NCBI GenBank assembly: GCA_021741155.1
Contig: JAIOYP010000001.1
Span: 1 to 64,000 of the forward strand
Source of the DNA: Flavobacteriales bacterium
GTDB lineage: Bacteria > Bacteroidota > Bacteroidia > UBA10329
Reading direction: 5' to 3'
Length of the DNA stretch: 64,000 bases
Part shown: one piece after another, positions 1 through 9,340 of the stretch
Position numbering within the stretch: the stretch's first letter is position 1
Layout of the letters: each line of letters starts with the position of its first letter
Translations under genes and position numbers: made by a program
Notes under the pieces: model-generated
The model's database searches: none
Told to the model about the DNA's origin: nothing
Seen by the model: only the letters and a program-made list of their open reading frames with translations

Positions 1-236
1 CTATCTTTAGTACGAGAGGACCGAGATGGACAGACCTCTAGTGTACCTGTTGTGGCGCCAGCTGCATCGCAGGGTAGCTATGTCTGGATGAGATAAGCGC
101 TGAAAGCATCTAAGCACGAAACTCACCTCAAGATTAGATTTCTTTTAAGGGTCGTTAGAGACGATGACGTTGATAGGTTGCAGGTGTAAAGGCAGTAATG
201 TCAAAGCCGAGCAATACTAATTACCCGTAAACTTTT
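1..236 (+). rRNA. rrl: 23S ribosomal RNA, 3' end (5' part outside window)
   Basis: This is the terminal part of large-subunit rRNA. The sarcin-ricin loop core AGTACGAGAGGACC lies at about 10-23, followed by the conserved domain VI segment ending near AATTACCCGTAAAC. The gene runs off the left edge of the window. The exact 3' end is estimated from the usual position of the end relative to this motif and may be off by about 10 bases. It is followed by a 5S gene, the usual rRNA operon order. Confidence 0.95.
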
Positions 237-286
237 ACAAACTAGTGCGATTTAGAATTACAATATATTTTCTTCCCTCATTGTCA

Positions 287-306
287 ATATCAACATATGT
301 TGATAT
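287..306. repeat. Perfect 20-bp palindrome in the 23S-5S spacer
   Basis: ATATCAACATATGTTGATAT is its own reverse complement. In RNA it would form an 8-bp stem with a 4-base loop just before the 5S gene. It may be part of an rRNA processing stem. The role is an inference; only the symmetry is seen. Confidence 0.6.
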
Positions 307-314
307 AAAGCTTT

Positions 315-423
<109 letters not shown>

Positions 424-433
424 AATTTATTTT

Positions 434-468
434 AAAACCCTGACCATGAATAATGGTCGGGGTTTTTT
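434..468 (+). terminator. Rho-independent terminator of the rRNA operon
   Basis: The stem AAAACCCTGACCAT / ATGGTCGGGGTTTT closes a short loop and is followed by a T run. It sits 11 bases after the 5S gene, so it ends the rRNA transcript. Confidence 0.9.
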
Positions 469-490
469 ATTTTCCATACTTTCCAACGTT

Positions 491-2389
491 TTGTCATTCA
501 ACATTCGGATAGCCTTCGTACTTCCATTGATTGTCGGATTATGTCTGGCAACGGTTAATGGATTTTCGCAGAATGGAAAGTTTCACATTGACTCTCTATT
601 TCCTTCCAATGTTTCGGATACGCTGAACGTAAAGCAATTCTCATTTAAGGATTGGGTTTATGGAGAAGAGGGGCAGTACATGCTGAATGAAGTTCATGGA
701 ACGCATGATTACCATCCTTTATATGAGAATTCCATCGTTAGGAATGATCTTGGAAATCTTGGTTCAGCAGACCATAAGGTGCTTTTCAGTTTTGACCGTT
801 CGTTCGGTTTTCGTTTCAGGACATCAAGACAAGGTTATTGGAAATCGCTGGATAAGCGAAGTTTCCTTCTTTCAGAAAAGATGTTTTCCAATGTGCAGTA
901 TTCAAACGGAGTTAATCGGGAGAACTATCTGCGTGCCAATTTTACCCGAGGATTTGGAAAACTGATAAATCTCGGTTTCAGTTTTAATCGTGATGTGTCC
1001 AAAGGATTCTATGCCCAGCAAAAAAATGTATTTACGGATATGTCTGTATTCGGTACGTTTCGGTCTAAGGATGACCGCTATAAGGCCATACTTATGTTTG
1101 ATTATTCGAATCTGCGTGTTGAGGAGAATGGTGGAATTGCCAATGACACCGTTTTTGAACGGAATTTGACTTCTGGAAGGAGTTTTATTCCGACCAATTT
1201 GAGCCAATCGAGTAATCATTGGAAGGGGTTTGACTTGGGTTTAGAGCATCGATTTTTTCTTGCTAAGGAAGATTCTACAACTGGTGTAAAGCCATATCGG
1301 CCTGCGGTTTCGCATTCCTTTTCGGTAGGTAAGCACAGTATGATTTATCGGAATGTGCCCGATACGGCTTCAGATATCTATGAGAACATTTATTTTGATA
1401 CCACGGCTACGTATGATTCTACTTCGGTGTTGAGTATTTCCAATGCGCTGCGATTTGAGCTGGTTAAATCGGATTCAATTTCTGATAGAATAATCAATCG
1501 ATTGGCGGTTGGAGCGCAGTACGACTATAATCGTGTGGCTTATGATTCTGTTTTTGTGGATGGAATTCATAACGTTTCTGTTCTCGGTAATGTGAATGGA
1601 AAGTTGTTTAAGAAGATTGATTGGAATGCGGCTGGAAATTTCATGGTGTATGGATACAATATTTGGGATTTTAAGGTTGATGGTCAGTTTGATTATTCAG
1701 TTGGGAAATCTCACTTCTCGGCTTTTGTCAATTATTCGCTTTTCAGACCTGATTATATCACGGACAAGTATATCAGCAACCATTTTGTGTGGGATAATGA
1801 TTGGGTTCAGACGCAGCATTTGAAGACTGGACTGATGTATGAGCAATCGAAACTGAGATTTAAAGGGACTTTTACGTATCACATTTTGGATAATCTGGTG
1901 GCTTATGGCACTGATAAGCTACCGTACCAAAGTAAGGTGGTGAACCAGTTGATGGTGTTACGTTTGCAGGAGCATTTTAGGATGCGGTGGTTTCATATAG
2001 CCTTGGATGGCGCGGTTCAATTAAAACTTACTGGTGATGATATTCGTGTTCCGCTGGTACTTGGCCGTGGGATGTTCTACTACCAGAATGATTTGTTTAA
2101 GAAGAAACTGCGGTTGCAGATTGGGGTTGAGGTGAGCTATTCGATGGCATATTATGCGAATGGTTATAATCCTGCTTTATCTGAGTTTCATATTCAGAAT
2201 GATAAGCAGGTCGGGAATTATCCGTTTATAGATGTTTTTCTGAACATCAGGGTGAAGAAACTACGTGCGTTCTTCAAAGTTGAGCATGTGAATGCTGGAT
2301 TGCTTGGCTATACGTATTACCACGTTCCGCATTATCCTGTAAATGACCTTGCTTGGAAGTTTGGGATTAACTGGGCGTTTTTGGATTAG
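491..2389 (+). CDS. Putative outer-membrane porin (Porin_10-like)
   Basis: The protein is about 632 residues: a signal peptide (hydrophobic run IAFVLPLIVGLCLATV, then Ala/Ser and SQ), followed by a long stretch of alternating aromatic and polar residues typical of an outer-membrane beta-barrel, ending in FLD. The region around RANFTRGFGKLINLGFSFNR resembles the Bacteroidota putative porin family. The frame stays open back to 383, inside the 5S gene, so the upstream ATG at 383 is impossible. An ATG at 446 lies in the terminator stem. The TTG at 491 gives a compact signal peptide and is preferred, though 446 cannot be excluded. The solute is unknown. Confidence 0.8.
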   Translation: MSFNIRIAFVLPLIVGLCLATVNGFSQNGKFHIDSLFPSNVSDTLNVKQFSFKDWVYGEEGQYMLNEVHGTHDYHPLYENSIVRNDLGNLGSADHKVLFSFDRSFGFRFRTSRQGYWKSLDKRSFLLSEKMFSNVQYSNGVNRENYLRANFTRGFGKLINLGFSFNRDVSKGFYAQQKNVFTDMSVFGTFRSKDDRYKAILMFDYSNLRVEENGGIANDTVFERNLTSGRSFIPTNLSQSSNHWKGFDLGLEHRFFLAKEDSTTGVKPYRPAVSHSFSVGKHSMIYRNVPDTASDIYENIYFDTTATYDSTSVLSISNALRFELVKSDSISDRIINRLAVGAQYDYNRVAYDSVFVDGIHNVSVLGNVNGKLFKKIDWNAAGNFMVYGYNIWDFKVDGQFDYSVGKSHFSAFVNYSLFRPDYITDKYISNHFVWDNDWVQTQHLKTGLMYEQSKLRFKGTFTYHILDNLVAYGTDKLPYQSKVVNQLMVLRLQEHFRMRWFHIALDGAVQLKLTGDDIRVPLVLGRGMFYYQNDLFKKKLRLQIGVEVSYSMAYYANGYNPALSEFHIQNDKQVGNYPFIDVFLNIRVKKLRAFFKVEHVNAGLLGYTYYHVPHYPVNDLAWKFGINWAFLD

Positions 2390-2447
2390 CTCCTTAAACT
2401 CTCAAAGAAGGACATGCTCTGTGACGACTTCACAAACGACTGAAGGT

Positions 2448-2640
2448 GGCGTGCGTTAAGGACGGGAGCGGCATCCTTTTTTCCATCACTGAACTATCGT
2501 TTTTCGATAATCCCGATAAAAATTGGCTCACTGAGGATGACCATCAATGCTAGTTGGAAAAAAGATATAGCGGACGGCCTGACCCCGCGATTGAATGTTG
2601 GCGGGAGGCTGCTGGATTCTGCTGCGGGGGAACGCCCAAA
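2448..2640. repeat. Candidate dispersed Flavobacteriales intergenic element
   Basis: This non-coding stretch lies between two convergent genes. It carries GCGTGCGTTAAGGACGGGAG with GCGGCATCCTTTTTT, then about 75 bases later AAAGATATAGCGGACGGCC followed by GACCCCGCG and GGGGGAACGCCC. From memory, the same ordered blocks (GCGTTAG-GGAGCGGCATCC-TTTTT, then GATATAGCGGA-GCCCGACC, then GCGCCC) recur between genes in many flavobacterial genomes. I know no accepted function or name. Only one copy is visible in this window. Confidence 0.5.
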
Positions 2641-2647
2641 TGAAAAA

Positions 2648-3955
2648 TCAGGTTTTCTGTTTTTTCTTTCGTGCTGCGGGGAAGAGGATGTTGTTTAGGA
2701 TGAGGCGGTAGCCTGGTGAATCTGGATGTAGGTTGAGGTCGGTTGGTGGGTCGCTGACGAAGTGTTGGTAGTCTTCGGGGTCGTGGCCGCCATAGAAGGT
2801 CCATTGGCCTTTTCCGAGGGTTCCGTGGATGTAGCGGGCTTCGTTGAGGGATTTGTTTTCGCCCATTATAAGGACGTCTGATTTGATGAATTGCTTTTGG
2901 AATGAGGTGGTTTGTCCCATGAATCCTTTGATGATTTGTTCGTGATTTTGGCACAACATGGTGGGAACTGCGTCCCATTTTGCGGAGAATTCGAAGAGGG
3001 AGAAGAAGTCGGTTTTTTGGGTGATTTTGGTTGCGCGGGATTCGGTGGCATCGATGTTTGAGAATTCGTAGCGGGTTGGGTCGGTGATGAGTTTGAAGTC
3101 GTGGAAGGCTACGGTGTTTTCGAAATCGAGCTGGCTGTTGTAGTTGGGGGTTGTGCCATCGCCATCGAACATTGGCTCGCAGATGTCGAGTTTGTGGGCG
3201 GAGAGGGCGATGTCGTATGAATCTGTGCCTGAGCACATGGCGAAGAGGAATCCACCTCCTGCGGTGTATTCTTTGATTTTATTTGTGACGGCTAGTTTGA
3301 GTTCGGAGACTTTATTGAAGCCGTTTCTGTGGGCGATTTCTTCGGAATATCGGACTTGCTCGATGTACCATGGTGCGCTTCGGTATTTATCCCAAAAGCG
3401 GCCGTATTGGCCTGTGAAGTCTTCGTGATGGAGGTGTAGCCAATCGTAGAGTAGGAGTTTTCCATCGAGGACTTCGTCATCGTAAATTACATCGTAGGGA
3501 ACTTCGGCATAGGTGAGGACGAGGGTGACGGCATCGTCCCAAGGGAGTTTGTTTTTGGGGCTGTAGACGGCAATTTTGGGGATTTTCTCTAGTCGAGCGA
3601 CATCCATATTGACTTCTGGGTCGGCAATTTCTTGAAGGATGGCTGTTGATTGTGCATCTGCAATAATCTCATAACTCACACCGCGAATGGTGCATTCGGT
3701 CTCAATTTGCTTGGCGTATTTGCACATGAAACTACCGCCACGATAATTGAGAAGCCAGTCTACTTCGACCTCGGCCTGTAGAATCCAATAGGCGATACCA
3801 TAGGATTTGAGGTGATTCTTTTGTGAGCCGTCCATTGGAATAAGGATGTAAGCGGCCATAAGTTGGCTGTTGGCCAACAAAAGGAAAAATGATAAAACGA
3901 AAAAACGTTTGATAAACGCACTTCCGCTAAAAGTTGTGGTAAAGCCCTCTTTCAT
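2648..3955 (-). CDS. Secreted protein of the Bacteroidota 'asparagine synthetase B' annotation family
   Basis: The protein is about 435 residues from the ATG at 3955, which gives a signal peptide (FIKRFFVLSFFLLLANSQLMA) ending just before AYILIPMDGSQKNHLKSYG. Longer starts (4009, 4036) overlap the end of dnaB and spoil the signal peptide. Close relatives in flavobacteria carry the label asparagine synthetase B, but I see neither the N-terminal Cys glutaminase domain nor the PP-loop of AsnB. Motifs such as GGGFLFAMCSGTDSYDIAL and FYGGHDPEDYQH suggest an exported protein with a glutamine-amidotransferase-like fold of unknown role. The enzyme name should not be trusted. The 3' two thirds uses more C-ending codons than the 5' third. 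Confidence 0.75.
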   Translation of the reverse strand: MKEGFTTTFSGSAFIKRFFVLSFFLLLANSQLMAAYILIPMDGSQKNHLKSYGIAYWILQAEVEVDWLLNYRGGSFMCKYAKQIETECTIRGVSYEIIADAQSTAILQEIADPEVNMDVARLEKIPKIAVYSPKNKLPWDDAVTLVLTYAEVPYDVIYDDEVLDGKLLLYDWLHLHHEDFTGQYGRFWDKYRSAPWYIEQVRYSEEIAHRNGFNKVSELKLAVTNKIKEYTAGGGFLFAMCSGTDSYDIALSAHKLDICEPMFDGDGTTPNYNSQLDFENTVAFHDFKLITDPTRYEFSNIDATESRATKITQKTDFFSLFEFSAKWDAVPTMLCQNHEQIIKGFMGQTTSFQKQFIKSDVLIMGENKSLNEARYIHGTLGKGQWTFYGGHDPEDYQHFVSDPPTDLNLHPDSPGYRLILNNILFPAARKKKQKT

Positions 3956-3992
3956 GCAAGGCAGGGAAAAGTTGTTTGATACAGAGCGGTTA

Positions 3993-5534
3993 CTAAAAAA
4001 CTGAGTCATCGTCATCTTCCAAGTCGTCAACGTCATCCATCCTCGACCTTACCGTCATCACATTCGGGTTATCGAATTCTTTTGAAGGTTGCATCATGCT
4101 TGAGCCGCCTGCAATGCTGAATTGTGGGTCGTCATAGTTGGTGAATTTGGCCAAGTTGTTAACGAAACGCAAAGGAACGGTTCCTGTTGCGCCACTTCGA
4201 TGTTTTGCAACAATTAGTTCGGTTAGCCCTTCGGTTGGGAGGTTTGTTTCTTCAGAAACTTCGATGCCGTAGTATTCTGGTCGGTAAAGGAACATGACCA
4301 TGTCGGCATCTTGCTCGATGGCTCCTGATTCTCGAAGGTCGGATAGCATTGGGCGCTTGGTGCCACCTCGGGTTTCTACCGCACGACTGAGCTGCGAAAG
4401 GGCGATTACTGGGACCTCAAGTTCCTTGGCCAAGCTCTTCAATGAGCGTGAAATCATGCTGATTTCCTGCTCGCGGTTTCCTCCTTTTTGGTTTCCGCCA
4501 GCTGTCATCAATTGGAGGTAATCAATCACAATTAGCTGAATATCGTGCTGGGCTTTTAGTCTTCGGCATTTGGCGCGAAGTTCAAATACGGAAAGGGCTG
4601 CGGTATCGTCAATAAAGATGGGGGCTTCTCCTAATTGCTTTAGTGAAGCGTGCATGTGTTCCCAATCGGATTTATCTAACTGTCCTTTCTTCAGCTTATC
4701 GCCTGGAATTCCAGATTCGCTAGAAATGAGTCGGTTGACTAGTTGAACTGAAGCCATCTCCAAGGAGAAGAATGCGATAGGTCGTTTGAAATCGACAGCC
4801 ATGTTGCGAGCCATAGAAAGTACGAACGCGGTTTTACCCATTGCTGGACGGGCTGCAATAATCAACAAGTCAGATTTTTGCCAACCGTTGGTCATTTTAT
4901 CAAGCTCGGTGAAACCAGTTGGTACACCTGTAATGCCGCCTTCCTTGGCTGCAGCTTCTTCAATTTCGTTGAGCGCTTTCTTCACCAACGCGCTCATGGA
5001 ATCGTAGCTCTTTCGGAGGTTACCTTCAGCCACGGAAAAGAGGCTTGATTCTGCTTTATCCAAGAGGTCGAGGACATCGGTTGTGTCTTCGAAGGCTTCG
5101 TGATAGATGTCGCCCGACACGCGAATCAACTCACGCTGGATGAATTTCTGAGCGATGATTCTTGCGTGGAATTCTGCATTGGCCGATGAAGCAACACGAT
5201 CGGTCAATTGACTGACGAAGTATGGGCCACCTACAAGATCTAACTGCCCTTGTTTTTTCAGCCAACTTGTAACCGTAAGAATATCTACAGGCTGATTTTC
5301 TCCGAATAGGGCTGTTATTGCCTCATAAATCTTCTGATGTTCTATTCGATAGAAGCTTTCTGGTCTTAGAATTTCGACCACATCATTTAACGCATCACTT
5401 TCGAGCATCAATGCTCCAAGAACGGCTTCTTCAAGATCAGTGGCATTTGGTGGCACTTTTCCGTGCTCCAATCCTTGTTTGGGTTGGGTGTAGGTTGATG
5501 GTTTGATTCTTCTTGGTTTTACTTCTTGCGACAT
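3993..5534 (-). CDS. dnaB: Replicative DNA helicase DnaB
   Basis: This hexameric 5'-3' helicase unwinds DNA at the replication fork. The protein is 513 residues. The N-terminal helical domain (about 30-130, PNATDLEEAVLGALMLE) binds primase. The RecA-like C-terminal domain carries Walker A AARPAMGKT at 227-235 (K234) and Walker B LIVIDYLQLM, with the DnaB motif FFSLEM. It ends in an acidic tail rich in Asp. Length is normal and no intein interrupts the ATPase domain. It starts 2 bases after the small membrane protein gene 5537-5824, so the two are probably cotranscribed. Confidence 0.97.
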   Translation of the reverse strand: MSQEVKPRRIKPSTYTQPKQGLEHGKVPPNATDLEEAVLGALMLESDALNDVVEILRPESFYRIEHQKIYEAITALFGENQPVDILTVTSWLKKQGQLDLVGGPYFVSQLTDRVASSANAEFHARIIAQKFIQRELIRVSGDIYHEAFEDTTDVLDLLDKAESSLFSVAEGNLRKSYDSMSALVKKALNEIEEAAAKEGGITGVPTGFTELDKMTNGWQKSDLLIIAARPAMGKTAFVLSMARNMAVDFKRPIAFFSLEMASVQLVNRLISSESGIPGDKLKKGQLDKSDWEHMHASLKQLGEAPIFIDDTAALSVFELRAKCRRLKAQHDIQLIVIDYLQLMTAGGNQKGGNREQEISMISRSLKSLAKELEVPVIALSQLSRAVETRGGTKRPMLSDLRESGAIEQDADMVMFLYRPEYYGIEVSEETNLPTEGLTELIVAKHRSGATGTVPLRFVNNLAKFTNYDDPQFSIAGGSSMMQPSKEFDNPNVMTVRSRMDDVDDLEDDDDSVF

Positions 5535-5536
5535 TA

Positions 5537-5824
5537 TTAAAAGCCTATTGATTTATTTGCCTTTTCCTTGTAGTTCATATCAACCTGTTCTCTGACCACC
5601 TGTATTATCATGAAGATGGTGTAGCCCAATAGGATTAATAGAATTGTTGCAGTGACAATGTTCTTCTTGTTTTTCTTCCAATAACGAATAGTCTTATTGC
5701 CTTCAGTGCGTTTTATTCTTACTCGCTCTCGGTATTTGATGCGAACTTTCTTTTTAACGCGCCCTTTTGAAGGAGACTCATCTTTGCCTTTTTGGCCTTT
5801 ATTTCCCACAGAATCTTCACTCAT
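5537..5824 (-). CDS. Small basic single-pass membrane protein, unknown
   Basis: The protein is 95 residues. A Lys/Arg-rich N-terminal half (KGRVKKKVRIKYRERVRIKR) is followed by one membrane segment (about 56-75, IVTATILLILLGYTIFMII) and a short charged tail. By the positive-inside rule the basic part lies in the cytoplasm. The gene ends 2 bases before dnaB and is its likely operon leader. I do not recognise a family; a role at the membrane near replication is speculation based only on position. Confidence 0.7.
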   Translation of the reverse strand: MSEDSVGNKGQKGKDESPSKGRVKKKVRIKYRERVRIKRTEGNKTIRYWKKNKKNIVTATILLILLGYTIFMIIQVVREQVDMNYKEKANKSIGF

Positions 5825-5917
5825 TTTGCTCTTTACAAATTAACGTTTTTAAGCGCGTTATCCAATCTTCAACTTACCAAGTATCTGGTGTTGATACATA
5901 GTGGATAACTTTACAAA

Positions 5918-7204
5918 ATGCGGATTGGCTTTCATTTTTGCTTTGTGGTATTCATTCTGTGTACGGTTTCTTGCCAGAAAAAGGATACTGTTTCGCCTAG
6001 CGTTGCTATACTACAACCGTTGGAGGGGTCGATTTATTCTGTTTATGATACCGTTTTTGTTTCCGTTACTGCTGTAGATGAGACAGACTTGGTTTCGGTA
6101 TCGGCCAAGTTGGTGGATGATAATTTTGTTCCGATTGGGGCTTTGAGCGTGGTGAATATCAACCCCAATACGAACAGTGGAGCAACTGAGCTCGTGATTG
6201 ATGATAAGTTGACCGAAACAGCAGACTATTACGTGCTGGTAACGGCCTTTGATGGAACAAATGAGCAACGTGAGTTTCGCAAGATTCGTATTATCGGCTT
6301 GCCGAAAGAAAGGAGGGCCATCTACTTTTCTTCTTCTTCCGGAACAGGAATGGATGCGGTGTGGAAGCTGGATTCGCTGTTTCAGAGTGCGACACTTTGG
6401 GTGCAGCCGAATCAGGACGTGAAGAAAATTTGTGTCAATTCGTTGGATGACAGATTGACTTTGATTGGCAATTATTCTACCGGGTTGAAGAACTATGACC
6501 TCAAAACTGGCTCGGTGGTCTGGTCTGACGATGTGTTTATTGTTGCGCAAACGCAACGGTATATGGATTTGGTGAGCTATAAGCGTGATGTTTTTACCGC
6601 CATCTATGACCGCGAGATTAGGAAGTACAATCTTTCAGGTGGATTGAATTTCAATCAGCCGACAGGCATTTATCGTCCAGAAACAATTTATGTGGATGAC
6701 CACTATTTTGTTGTTGAGATGGAATTGGTGGGAGATAATGACCATTTCTTGGTCGTTTATCACGCATCAACCCATGGTTTGCTGTGGACGTTGGATGTTC
6801 CGATTGATGTAACTTCTATCGTCTCATTGCAAGATGACGAGGTTCTTTTGTTTGGCAATGAGGGTGGCAACGCAAAGGTGTTGCACTACGATATTGGCGA
6901 TAATGCGTATTGGGAACCGCGCCAATTGCCGACTGGAAGCCTATTGGGCGCGGTTAAAATGGATGGTTTGACGTTCGCCATCTCTCACCAGAACGGACTT
7001 TACGCTTATACCTATTCTCCCAACTTTTTGAATCTGATTAGAAGCGGTATCGTCTATCAAAATCTTTGTTTTGATGTGGATCGAAACACCATAATTGCGG
7101 CCAGCGGCACATCGCTCGAAGAGCTAAGTTCGATTGGACAATTGATGAATACTGTCGTACATTCGGACAGCATCACAAGCATTGATATACATTATACCCG
7201 TTGA
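5918..7204 (+). CDS. Lipoprotein with Ig-like N-terminus and beta-propeller-like repeats
   Basis: The protein is 428 residues. A lipoprotein signal peptide ends at Cys19 (lipobox TVSC). Next comes an Ig-like segment (about 25-125) beginning PSVAILQPLEGSIYSVYDTVFVSVTA, of the kind found in Bacteroidota surface lipoproteins. The rest (130-428) has repeated strand patterns such as NLSGGLNFNQP and HASTHGLLWTLD, reminiscent of PQQ-type propeller blades. Partner and function are unknown. The stop codon overlaps the TTG start of aceK (TTGA at 7201-7204), so the two are translationally coupled, though a functional link with aceK is not evident. Confidence 0.72.
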   Translation: MRIGFHFCFVVFILCTVSCQKKDTVSPSVAILQPLEGSIYSVYDTVFVSVTAVDETDLVSVSAKLVDDNFVPIGALSVVNINPNTNSGATELVIDDKLTETADYYVLVTAFDGTNEQREFRKIRIIGLPKERRAIYFSSSSGTGMDAVWKLDSLFQSATLWVQPNQDVKKICVNSLDDRLTLIGNYSTGLKNYDLKTGSVVWSDDVFIVAQTQRYMDLVSYKRDVFTAIYDREIRKYNLSGGLNFNQPTGIYRPETIYVDDHYFVVEMELVGDNDHFLVVYHASTHGLLWTLDVPIDVTSIVSLQDDEVLLFGNEGGNAKVLHYDIGDNAYWEPRQLPTGSLLGAVKMDGLTFAISHQNGLYAYTYSPNFLNLIRSGIVYQNLCFDVDRNTIIAASGTSLEELSSIGQLMNTVVHSDSITSIDIHYTR

Positions 7205-8940
7205 CAAAATCTGACCAATCTATACAGCACGCGGCCGAAGTAATGCGCAATGATTTCGATGAATTCCATGTGGAGTTTAAGGCGATGACGCGCAGGGCGG
7301 GCGACATATTCGCTAGGCGCGCTTGGGTGGAAGGACAGGAGCTTTCCATCACTCGATTGGACCTTTATCGGCACTACGTATCGCGTACCGAGGACCGTGT
7401 GAAGGATATTCTTAAGACGAAGTTTCGCGATAGGGCCACTTGGCGCATCCTCAAGCTAAAATTTGCCGAATTGGTGGCCGAAAGGCGCGATGGTCCAATC
7501 GTAGAAAGCTTTTTTAACTCGGTTTTGCGCAAGCTCTTTATCAATGAGGGCATTGATGAGGAAATTGAGTTCATCGATTTTGAACGGAAGGTGCTGCAAA
7601 CCAATCCGAATGAGCCTGTTTACAAGCGGTTTTATCTTGGGTCGGACAATCTGGAGACTATCTGGTCGCGGATACTCCGTTCGTACGGGTTTACGTTCAA
7701 GTTTCGAGACTTGGAAGGAGACATCGAGCGCATAGCCAATGCCATCCGTAAGCAAGTTGTCGAACGGTTTGGCCGATTGGAGGAAGTGGACCAGATGGAC
7801 ATGATTACTTCGGTGTTTTACCGCAACAAGGGGGCGTATTTGGTGGGGAAAATCACGAAGGGGAATATTCAGATCCCGATTGTGCTGCCGCTGGTGCATT
7901 TTGAGGATGGTGTGATCATAGACGGTGTGCTTTTTAGTAAAAATGACATCTCAATTGTGTTCAGTTTTACGCGTAGCTACTTCTTGGTAGATGCAGAAAG
8001 CCCAGTGGATTTGATACATTTTCTGCGTCCGCTGATGAAGCACAAGAACCTATCGGAACTTTACGCCAGTATTGGCTATAATCGGCACTCGAAGACGGTT
8101 TTTCTCAAGGAATTGTACCGTCATCTGAGTGTTTCTGACGATAAAATTGTGGCTGCACCCGGTATCAAGGGAATGGTAATGGTTGTGTTTACGCTTACCA
8201 ACTTTAACGTGGTGTTTAAGGTAATTCGCGATCGGTTTGGACCTACCAAAAACTTTGGCAGGCAGCATGTAATTGACTGTTATCGCCTTGTGTTTATGCA
8301 CGACAGGGTTGGGCGGCTGGCAGATGCCATGGAGTACGAATATCTTGAGTTTGAGAAGGCGCGTATATCCGATGAAACGCTGCACGAACTGCTTGTAGAA
8401 TGCTCAGAAACATGTTTTGTTGAAGGCGACAAGGTCGTTGTTAAGCATCTTTTTACCGAGCGGAAGCTTGTACCGCTTAATCTTTATTTAGAGATGGTTG
8501 ATGAGGAAAAGGGCAAGGAAGTGGTAATTGATTATGGCAATGCCGTTCGCGAATTGGCGGCCGCCAACATCTTTCCGGGCGATTTACTGCTGAAGAACTT
8601 CGGTGTTACGCGGCATGGGCGGGTTGTGTTTTATGACTATGACGAACTCTGCTTTCTCGATCAGGTTAACTTCCGAACCATTCCGCCCCCACGCCATCCA
8701 GAGCAGCTATATTCGGGCGAAGCATGGTACACGGCCGAGGAGAATGATGTTTTTCCAGAAGAATTTGCGGCTTTTATGGTGCCGAGGGGTCCGTTGAAAG
8801 ACGCTTTTATGAAGCATCATGCCGATTTATTCACTGCCAAGTTTTGGAGAGACATGCAAGAGCTACATAAGAACGGTCAGGTGGTAGATTTCTTCCCGTA
8901 CAAGCGCGGTAAGGTGAAGCTGGGTTTTAGTATTCAGTAG
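7201..8940 (+). CDS. aceK: Isocitrate dehydrogenase kinase/phosphatase AceK
   Basis: AceK switches isocitrate dehydrogenase off by phosphorylation and on by dephosphorylation, directing isocitrate into the glyoxylate shunt. Its length, 579 residues, matches the Escherichia coli enzyme (578). Highly conserved blocks are visible: GIKGMVMVVFTL in the nucleotide-binding region, AAANIFPGDLLLKNFG, and VTRHGRVVFYDYDEL with metal/catalytic aspartates D479 and D481. The start is TTG at 7201, overlapping the preceding stop; no better ATG gives the full N-terminus. The substrate gene icd lies 710 bases downstream on the other strand. The family is best known from Proteobacteria, so its presence here may reflect transfer. 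Confidence 0.95.
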   Translation: MTKSDQSIQHAAEVMRNDFDEFHVEFKAMTRRAGDIFARRAWVEGQELSITRLDLYRHYVSRTEDRVKDILKTKFRDRATWRILKLKFAELVAERRDGPIVESFFNSVLRKLFINEGIDEEIEFIDFERKVLQTNPNEPVYKRFYLGSDNLETIWSRILRSYGFTFKFRDLEGDIERIANAIRKQVVERFGRLEEVDQMDMITSVFYRNKGAYLVGKITKGNIQIPIVLPLVHFEDGVIIDGVLFSKNDISIVFSFTRSYFLVDAESPVDLIHFLRPLMKHKNLSELYASIGYNRHSKTVFLKELYRHLSVSDDKIVAAPGIKGMVMVVFTLTNFNVVFKVIRDRFGPTKNFGRQHVIDCYRLVFMHDRVGRLADAMEYEYLEFEKARISDETLHELLVECSETCFVEGDKVVVKHLFTERKLVPLNLYLEMVDEEKGKEVVIDYGNAVRELAAANIFPGDLLLKNFGVTRHGRVVFYDYDELCFLDQVNFRTIPPPRHPEQLYSGEAWYTAEENDVFPEEFAAFMVPRGPLKDAFMKHHADLFTAKFWRDMQELHKNGQVVDFFPYKRGKVKLGFSIQ

Positions 8941-8954
8941 AAGAATGGATTTTT

Positions 8955-8984
8955 AAACCTGCCCATTAGTCAAACAGGTTTTTA
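8955..8984. terminator. Terminator after aceK, overlapping the end of the toxin gene
   Basis: The inverted repeat AAACCTG / CAGGTTT (8955-8961 and 8975-8981) is followed by T residues on the + strand. Its right arm also encodes the last codons of the convergent PIN toxin gene, so the hairpin is shared. Confidence 0.6.
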
Positions 8985-9340
8985 TTGTCAGCCACACTTA
9001 ATAGCTTTCTGTCTACTGTCCAGAGGCTACTTTTGGTATCTCTGCAATGGATGATGATGGCTGCATCAATCAGTCCAACACCTTTAGAAAGCCATCCGCT
9101 TTTGGAGGATTCCAAACCTGCTCTGACAAGTATCTTCTCAGTATCTGCTTTGGGCAGGTTTTCCCAGTAGTCCATGATAATCTTACGTTCTCTGTTGTCC
9201 CGTGCTCCTTGAAGCAATTCCGCAAATATCGGCTCGAAGGCCAGTACCGAACCGTCTTCAAGCAATCGCTTCAGTTTAGAAAAGACAGGTTCCTTGGCTT
9301 TTAGAAATTCAATCCAAATACAGGTGTCAACCAGTATCAT
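8966..9340 (-). CDS. vapC: PIN-domain ribonuclease toxin (VapC family)
   Basis: The protein is 124 residues, normal for VapC toxins, which cleave RNA (often tRNA or rRNA) when the antitoxin is lost. It starts MILVDTCIWIEFL. The four acidic metal-binding residues expected of a PIN domain are present at D5, E41, D92 and D110 (the last in LWTVDRKLL). The start overlaps the end of the upstream antitoxin gene by 4 bases, the usual antitoxin-first arrangement. The RNA target cannot be told from sequence. Confidence 0.9.
   Translation of the reverse strand: MILVDTCIWIEFLKAKEPVFSKLKRLLEDGSVLAFEPIFAELLQGARDNRERKIIMDYWENLPKADTEKILVRAGLESSKSGWLSKGVGLIDAAIIIHCRDTKSSLWTVDRKLLSVADNKNLFD

Noticed and set aside
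2550-3236. 228-codon minus-strand frame rich in Arg, His and Pro
   Set aside because: It is the shadow of the gene at 2648-3955 in another frame; its composition is an artefact of C-ending codons.
3993-5534. Intein in dnaB
   Set aside because: Walker A and B regions are continuous and the length is normal at 513 residues.
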